Positions 8,001 through 11,356 of a DNA stretch of 11,356 bases are shown here, one piece after another. The position numbers were made by a program, and so were the translations under genes. Origin of the DNA: JANRKT01 sp033763355. GTDB lineage: Bacteria > Bacteroidota > Bacteroidia > Chitinophagales > Chitinophagaceae. The stretch's first letter is position 1. Every line of letters begins with the position of its first letter. Under the pieces are notes generated by a model that did no database searches, was not told the origin of the DNA, and was given only the letters and a program-made list of their open reading frames with translations. The stretch lies in the NCBI GenBank assembly GCA_033763355.1, contig JANRKT010000231.1, forward strand, positions 1 to 11,356. The letters run 5' to 3'.

Positions 8001-9401
8001 CTATTGTTTGCTGTATTTTGTTAAAAACATTTTGCGGGAAACTCCGTTAAACCCTGAAAAATAAAGATTGCCTTTCTGATCAATATGCATAACATATAAT
8101 TCACCGAACAATACGGTTCCGTCGGGATTTTTTATCCTTGTTTCCCATACCATCTGGCCATCCGGGTTCAGCTTGCGGACATAAGGTTCAACGGGCGGGG
8201 CAATAGTAGCGCCTCCTGTAAAAATATGATCTTCTTTATCTATTGCCATTACCTGCATTTTTGTGGTAACACCAGCTATATTCCGCCAGGCTGTTGTCCA
8301 GAGTGTGTCTCCTTCGGGATTGTATTTTATAGTACAGAAATTCTCTTTTGATTGGTTTGGTTTCGGCTTTACATTCTGCAGGGTTCCTCCTACTATAATG
8401 TTTTCTTTACTGTCGAGGCCAATGCCAATGGGCAGGTCAATATTATTATTTGTTCCGTTCATCAGCCTGTCCCACAATTTATTTCCAAGTTTATCATATT
8501 TTGTAGTGGTAATATCCTGTCTTCCTTCCTTTGAATAACTTTCACCGGTTACATAAATATCTCCGGCATTATTGGTGGTTACAAACATGGCATTGTCATT
8601 ATCATTGGCCGTACCGTTATAAGAACGTGCCCAGTCAAAAACAAGAACAATCTTGATACTGTCAGTTGGTTTTTTAGGCGGAATAGTATCCCACTTGTAG
8701 CGCATAATACTATAATCAAAGTTAGGCCCCCCACCTCTTCTTCCAACAATAACCAGGTTATTGCCTCCGTCCAGCGTCATATCTTCGGCATAGGTGCGCC
8801 AGTTGCCGCCCGGACCGTTTCCTGAATTTGACCAAACCTCTTTGCCTGTAGATGCATTATAGATTATGCTGTGAACATTTTCAGTAGTAGAAGTCCCGGC
8901 AGCAGTATTAGTTTTACCGGTAACAAAGACCATCCCATTACGTACTTTGATTCTGCAGGGTGATTCACCATGCTCTTTTACCCCGAAACGTTGCACCCAT
9001 ACCTGTGTACCTTCAGGTGTGTATTTAATAGTGCAAAAATCATGTGCTGATGCAGGGCCTTCTAATGAACTTTCACCCGTGATATAAATACTTCCCAATT
9101 CATCAATGGCCATATCAACGGCCTTTTCATGAAAATTACCGGGTACTCCATATCTCTTTTCCCAGACTAAATTTCCCTGCATATCGTATTTAATCAACAT
9201 TATATCTTCATCGTTTACGGGGTTGCCCTGTACGGTGGCAAGCACATAAAGGTGGTCACCTGCTACATGCAGCTTTGCAGCTTTTGTTGGGAGCATAGCA
9301 CCGGCAGGGTGATGGGCAACAAACCATTGCTGGTTGTACTGTGCGTTCGCTACCTGCGAAAATGCGGTTACAAAGCACAGAAAGGCAAGAATATTTTTCA
9401 T
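8001..9401 (-). CDS. Exported SBBP-type seven-bladed beta-propeller protein
   Basis: The 466-residue product has a signal peptide (residues 1-20 or 21, ending VANAQ). It then shows seven repeats of the pattern (I/T)-x-K-Y-x-x-x-G-x-x-x-W, with the KY or equivalent pair near residues 72, 127, 181, 235, 302, 360 and 411. Each is followed by an IYITGES/FVTGKT/IIVGGT-type strand. A final half unit (MFLTKYSKQ) can close the ring. This matches SBBP-type propellers. The fourth unit has an insertion (DTIPPKKPTDSI). No catalytic residues or T9SS C-terminal domain are recognised, so a binding or scaffold role is inferred. The ATG at 9401 starts directly at the signal peptide. An in-frame ATG at 9440 overlaps the previous stop as TGATG, which would allow translational coupling, but it adds 13 polar residues before the signal. 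It sits in one direction with the VWA gene 12 bp downstream. Confidence 0.85.
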   Translation of the reverse strand: MKNILAFLCFVTAFSQVANAQYNQQWFVAHHPAGAMLPTKAAKLHVAGDHLYVLATVQGNPVNDEDIMLIKYDMQGNLVWEKRYGVPGNFHEKAVDMAIDELGSIYITGESSLEGPASAHDFCTIKYTPEGTQVWVQRFGVKEHGESPCRIKVRNGMVFVTGKTNTAAGTSTTENVHSIIYNASTGKEVWSNSGNGPGGNWRTYAEDMTLDGGNNLVIVGRRGGGPNFDYSIMRYKWDTIPPKKPTDSIKIVLVFDWARSYNGTANDNDNAMFVTTNNAGDIYVTGESYSKEGRQDITTTKYDKLGNKLWDRLMNGTNNNIDLPIGIGLDSKENIIVGGTLQNVKPKPNQSKENFCTIKYNPEGDTLWTTAWRNIAGVTTKMQVMAIDKEDHIFTGGATIAPPVEPYVRKLNPDGQMVWETRIKNPDGTVLFGELYVMHIDQKGNLYFSGFNGVSRKMFLTKYSKQ

Positions 9402-9439
9402 ATTAGTTGTTTGTTTGGTTAGATTGAAGTACCAATTCA

Positions 9440-9823
9440 TCAGAAGCGCAAATTCACCACAGGCGGCGCTTCAAATTGAATGCAGTCAATCCTGAATCTG
9501 TTTGAAGTTCCATTTATGAATGTAACTTCTACCTCAATTCCCGGAACATTCTGACTGCAGCGATAAAAAATCCGTTGCGTTCCTTCAATCAGTTTTTTGG
9601 TTTCAGGATCAGTTACATTAACGGCTTCAAAAAAACTTTCGCCATTCTGTACCGTGATTTTATATCCGTTTGAGCGGGCATCATTTTTTAAAACTATGTG
9701 CTTTTCGCTTTTTTCACCTTTTTTTTGGGCATGTGCATCAACCACTGAAAAAAAAGTGAAGCAAATGGTCATTAAGAAAAAAATCAGAATATGGCCCGGG
9801 GATTTACTTTTTTTTGTATGCAT
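9440..9823 (-). CDS. Small exported paralog A (127 residues), unknown family
   Basis: This is the most diverged of three tandem paralogs. Residues 1-33 are a signal peptide ending AHAQ, and the mature protein begins KKGEKSEKH. Cysteines C89 (FYRC) and C114 (RIDC) occupy the same positions as in the two neighbours and could form a disulfide. Over residues 34-114 I count 60 of 81 identical to paralog B with no gap. The C-terminal 13 residues are unrelated and lack the AYPGQ ending of the other two. A longer frame to 9901 exists, but the start at 9823 aligns with the paralogs and places the signal peptide at the N-terminus. I do not recognise the family. Its TGA stop overlaps the earliest possible ATG of the beta-propeller gene. 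Confidence 0.82.
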   Translation of the reverse strand: MHTKKSKSPGHILIFFLMTICFTFFSVVDAHAQKKGEKSEKHIVLKNDARSNGYKITVQNGESFFEAVNVTDPETKKLIEGTQRIFYRCSQNVPGIEVEVTFINGTSNRFRIDCIQFEAPPVVNLRF

Positions 9824-9906
9824 AATGGTAAATTTTAACTTTGAATAATCGGGAATATGATTAATATTTCCGTTACTTGATAATTTATTAAGCAATGTCA
9901 ATGTAT

Positions 9907-10305
9907 TTATTGCCCGGGATAAGCTGCATCAAGCAAAAGTATTTTTGGCTCATAAAGAACAGTACAGCCAATCAGCGCCCGGTTTGAATTTCCGTTGCTG
10001 AAGGTGACCTGTACCGGTATTTCCGGGCCATTCTGACTGCAGCGGTACAATAACCGACGCAATCCTTCAATCAATTTTTTGGTTTTTGGGTCCGTTACAT
10101 TAACGGCTTCAAAAAAAATTTCTCCGTTCTGTACAGTGATTGTAAATCCGTTTGTACGGGCATCTTTTTTTAGAAAAATATGCTTTTCGCTTTTTTTACC
10201 CTTTTTCTGGGCAAATGAATCAGTCACGGAAAAAAAAGTGAGAGAACAGATTGTCAGGACAAAAATCAGGAGATGAATGTAAGGTTTGCTGATGGTTGTA
10301 TGCAT
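9907..10305 (-). CDS. Small exported paralog B (132 residues), unknown family
   Basis: Residues 1-33 form a signal peptide ending SFAQ. The mature part (34-132) begins with a lysine-rich KKGKKSEKH segment. A conserved core follows with TNGFTITVQNGE, FFEAVNVTDPKTKKLIEG and LLYRC (C89), then a strand pair ending in IGC (C114). The tail TVLYEPKILLLDAAYPGQ differs from paralog C except for AYPGQ. Residues 34-114 differ from paralog C at only five positions (63, 91, 96, 110, 111). I know no family for it. A small, basic-start, disulfide-bearing exported beta-type protein is all that can be said. It lies 83 bp upstream of paralog A and 93 bp downstream of paralog C. Confidence 0.85.
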   Translation of the reverse strand: MHTTISKPYIHLLIFVLTICSLTFFSVTDSFAQKKGKKSEKHIFLKKDARTNGFTITVQNGEIFFEAVNVTDPKTKKLIEGLRRLLYRCSQNGPEIPVQVTFSNGNSNRALIGCTVLYEPKILLLDAAYPGQ

Positions 10306-10328
10306 AATTGTAAGTTTTGAATTTTGAT
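9907..10328 (-). repeat. Tandem duplication unit, downstream copy (paralog B with leader)
   Basis: This segment aligns without gaps to 10399-10820 at a constant offset of 492 bases, from the stop codon through about 21 bases before the start codon. Within it, 9982-10239 matches 10474-10731 with 10 mismatches in 258 bases by my count. Confidence 0.85.
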
Positions 10329-10341
10329 TTACCCGGCCCTG

Positions 10342-10356
10342 TGAAATAATATTTCA
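10342..10356. repeat. Inverted repeat TGAAAT-AAT-ATTTCA between paralogs B and C
   Basis: Perfect six-base arms with a three-base loop lie upstream of paralog B on the minus strand. It may be a protein-binding site or a weak RNA hairpin, but it is A/T-rich and may be chance. Confidence 0.35.
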
Positions 10357-10380
10357 TTTCAGATACTTGTTAATTTATAT

Positions 10381-10399
10381 AGACACGGTCCATGTGTCT
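10381..10399 (-). terminator. Hairpin directly after the paralog C stop codon
   Basis: AGACAC at 10381-10386 pairs with GTGTCT at 10394-10399, with a seven-base loop. On the minus strand the stem begins in the TAA stop of paralog C. An A/T-rich stretch without a good T-run follows, so it may be a partial terminator or an RNA-stabilising end rather than a full stop. Confidence 0.4.
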
Positions 10400-10797
10400 T
10401 ACTGCCCGGGGTAAGCCGTATCCCTCACAGATATTTCTACGCTAAAAAGATCAATACAGCCAATCACTACCCTGTTTGAATTTCCGTTGCTGAAGGTGAC
10501 CTGTACCGGCACTTCGGGGCCATTCTCACTACAGCGGTACAATAACCGGCGCAATCCTTCAATCAGTTTTTTGGTTTTTGGGTCCGTTACATTAACGGCT
10601 TCAAAAAAAGTTTCTCCATTCTGTACAGTGATTGTAAATCCGTTTGTACGGGCATCTTTTTTTAGAAAAATATGCTTTTCGCTTTTTTTACCCTTTTTCT
10701 GGGCAAATGAATCAGTCACGAAAAAAAAAGTCATACATGAGATGATTAAGAAAAAAAACAGGATGCTACCCCTGCCTTTGCTGTTTATTGCATTCAT
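10399..10797 (-). CDS. Small exported paralog C (132 residues), first gene of the cassette
   Basis: The protein has the same plan and length as paralog B: a signal peptide (1-33, ending SFAQ), a KKGKKSEKH start, a core with C89 and C114, and an AYPGQ ending. Its signal peptide (MNAINSKGRG...) and tail (IDLFSVEISVRDTAYPGQ) have diverged while the core is nearly identical. The reading frame can extend to 10890, but the extension would translate a perfect palindrome and a promoter-like element, and paralogs B and A start at the equivalent position, so 10797 is chosen. It is the promoter-proximal gene of the minus-strand cassette. No function is recognised. Confidence 0.85.
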   Translation of the reverse strand: MNAINSKGRGSILFFFLIISCMTFFFVTDSFAQKKGKKSEKHIFLKKDARTNGFTITVQNGETFFEAVNVTDPKTKKLIEGLRRLLYRCSENGPEVPVQVTFSNGNSNRVVIGCIDLFSVEISVRDTAYPGQ

Positions 10798-10820
10798 AAT
10801 CGTATGTTTTGAATTTTGTA
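10399..10820 (-). repeat. Tandem duplication unit, upstream copy (paralog C with leader)
   Basis: This is the partner of 9907-10328. Similarity is high in the leader (10798-10818, 19 of 21 bases) and in the core, but low across the signal peptide and the C-terminal tail. Confidence 0.85.
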
Positions 10821-10850
10821 AAACCAGTTTGTAAAAAAAACTTTTTAGGG

Positions 10851-10858
10851 TAAAGATA
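10851..10858 (-). promoter_or_regulatory. Candidate -7 promoter element for the minus-strand cassette
   Basis: The minus strand reads TATCTTTA, one defined position away from the Bacteroidota consensus TAnnTTTG. It lies 53 bases upstream of the paralog C start codon, and the palindrome at 10860-10874 lies immediately upstream. No convincing -33 element is visible. Confidence 0.4.
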
Positions 10859-10859
10859 T

Positions 10860-10874
10860 TTGCCATGATGGCAA
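10860..10874. promoter_or_regulatory. Perfect palindrome TTGCCAT-G-ATGGCAA, candidate operator
   Basis: Seven-base arms with a single central base are perfectly complementary. The site ends one base upstream (in minus-strand terms) of the TATCTTTA element. Position and symmetry fit a dimeric transcription factor site controlling the small-protein cassette. No regulator gene is in the window. Confidence 0.5.
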
Positions 10875-11251
10875 TAAATGAGAATTTCATCGAGATGCGG
10901 AAATAAAAGAAGCAGAGATAACCAGCGGATAAGGTGGCTCAGATAATTTTATCAGGATGACTGGCAGTACAAAACAGCGGTGCTGAATACTTCCTGTCTG
11001 TGTTTGATAATGGAAGGTAGGAATTCCGGAAAAAAAAACAGGCATTCATGAACTGTATTTTTAAAATTTGTGGGTAATTTTCGGATAACAGAAATGAAAA
11101 TCCTGTTTCCAGGCTCCCAGTTGTCGCTACGCTCATTGATTTAATCCACTTTTAACTAACCTGCCCCTAAAATGGTATTTGCAGATTCACAAAATCTTCT
11201 TTGCTTTACCATAGTATTTCGTTACCGCACACTCAAAATCACTCAATCAGT
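10875..11251. other. Intergenic stretch of about 375 bases between divergent genes
   Basis: No convincing gene, RNA or terminator is seen. Frames in it are short and lack protein-like composition. It holds a GGAATTCC palindrome near 11019 with a run of A residues just after it. It probably carries the promoter of the lipoprotein gene at the right edge, but I could not place a good TAnnTTTG element. Confidence 0.5.
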
Positions 11252-11356
11252 ATGGAAGCTTCTTCAATTGACTGCCTGCACCGGCCGGGCCGTATTGTTT
11301 TTATTTTGTCCCTTTTCATATCATTGCTGTTTTTTCATTCCTGCAGCAGGAAAAAA
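11252..11356 (+). CDS. N-terminus of a lipoprotein, cut by the window edge
   Basis: The ATG at 11252 opens 35 codons that run to the last base. The translation has a short polar start with Arg and His, a hydrophobic stretch (IVFILSLFISLLFF, residues 15-28) and a lipobox-like LFFHSC with Cys at 31, followed by SRKK. This is a lipoprotein (signal peptidase II) leader typical of Bacteroidota, where a basic +2 region is common in inner-membrane or periplasmic lipoproteins. The rest of the gene is outside the window, so no function can be given. It is divergent from the minus-strand cassette. Confidence 0.7.
   Translation, partial: MEASSIDCLHRPGRIVFILSLFISLLFFHSCSRKK

Noticed and set aside
9876..9893. 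A/T-rich imperfect hairpin between paralogs A and B
   Set aside because: The stem consists almost entirely of A-T pairs with a G-U pair and has no T-run; too weak to call a terminator.
9440..10797. Three tandem repeats considered as a toxin-immunity or CDI-type array
   Set aside because: All copies carry export signals and none has a recognisable toxin or immunity domain; there is no large delivery protein in the window, so the label would be speculation.
10487..10834. Plus-strand frame of 115 residues antisense to paralog C
   Set aside because: Similar shadow frames appear opposite all three paralogs because the paralogs are similar; the minus-strand frames have signal peptides and paired cysteines, and these do not.
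10939..11136. Minus-strand 65-residue frame in the right intergenic region
   Set aside because: No signal peptide, domain, paralog or conserved start context; length is within chance for this composition.
11083..11160. Possible mobile-element remnant around the GTCGCTACGCTC stretch
   Set aside because: It resembles short intergenic repeat debris, but no second copy, terminal inverted repeats or target duplication are visible in the window.
11160..11205. Candidate promoter for the right-edge lipoprotein (CTTCTTTG and GGTATTTG)
   Set aside because: Each misses two or more defined positions of TAnnTTTG and lacks a spaced -33 element.

Overview
The window looks like a chromosomal segment from a Bacteroidota bacterium, most likely of the Chitinophagaceae type. 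Four things point there: a TonB-dependent receptor with an N-terminal carboxypeptidase-regulatory-like domain, many signal peptides ending in -FAQ/-FSQ/-TAQ, A/T-rich start contexts without Shine-Dalgarno sequences, and promoter-like TAnnTTTG elements. No RNA genes, insertion sequences, CRISPR arrays or phage genes were seen.

Left part, plus strand (1-6539). The tail of an unidentified gene ends at 162 and is followed by a terminator hairpin. Next come lysA (diaminopimelate decarboxylase, last step of lysine synthesis), an exported protein resembling the DUF1444 family, and a two-gene unit. That unit is an outer-membrane TonB-dependent receptor followed 32 bp later by an exported phosphatase resembling tartrate-resistant (purple) acid phosphatase. 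The natural reading is cleavage of a phosphorylated compound outside the cytoplasm coupled to active uptake across the outer membrane. The substrate cannot be read from sequence.

Right part, minus strand (10874 down to 6552). Five genes lie in one direction with short gaps, and every product carries a signal peptide. In transcription order they are three small paralogous proteins of 127-132 residues (two of them nearly identical in their core), a seven-bladed beta-propeller (SBBP-like) protein, and a von Willebrand factor A (VWA) protein whose C-terminal half is three tandem repeats with an exact 88-residue period. A perfect 7-1-7 palindrome lies directly upstream of a promoter-like element before the first gene. 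I do not recognise the small protein family or this gene combination, so this cassette is the best candidate for an undescribed system, probably acting in the periplasm or at the cell surface.

Right edge. After about 375 bp without a gene, the first 35 codons of a lipoprotein run off the window on the plus strand. Start codons were moved inward from the longest reading frame for lysA, the DUF1444-like gene, the beta-propeller gene and two of the small paralogs, because signal peptides, paralog alignment or a terminator support the later start.
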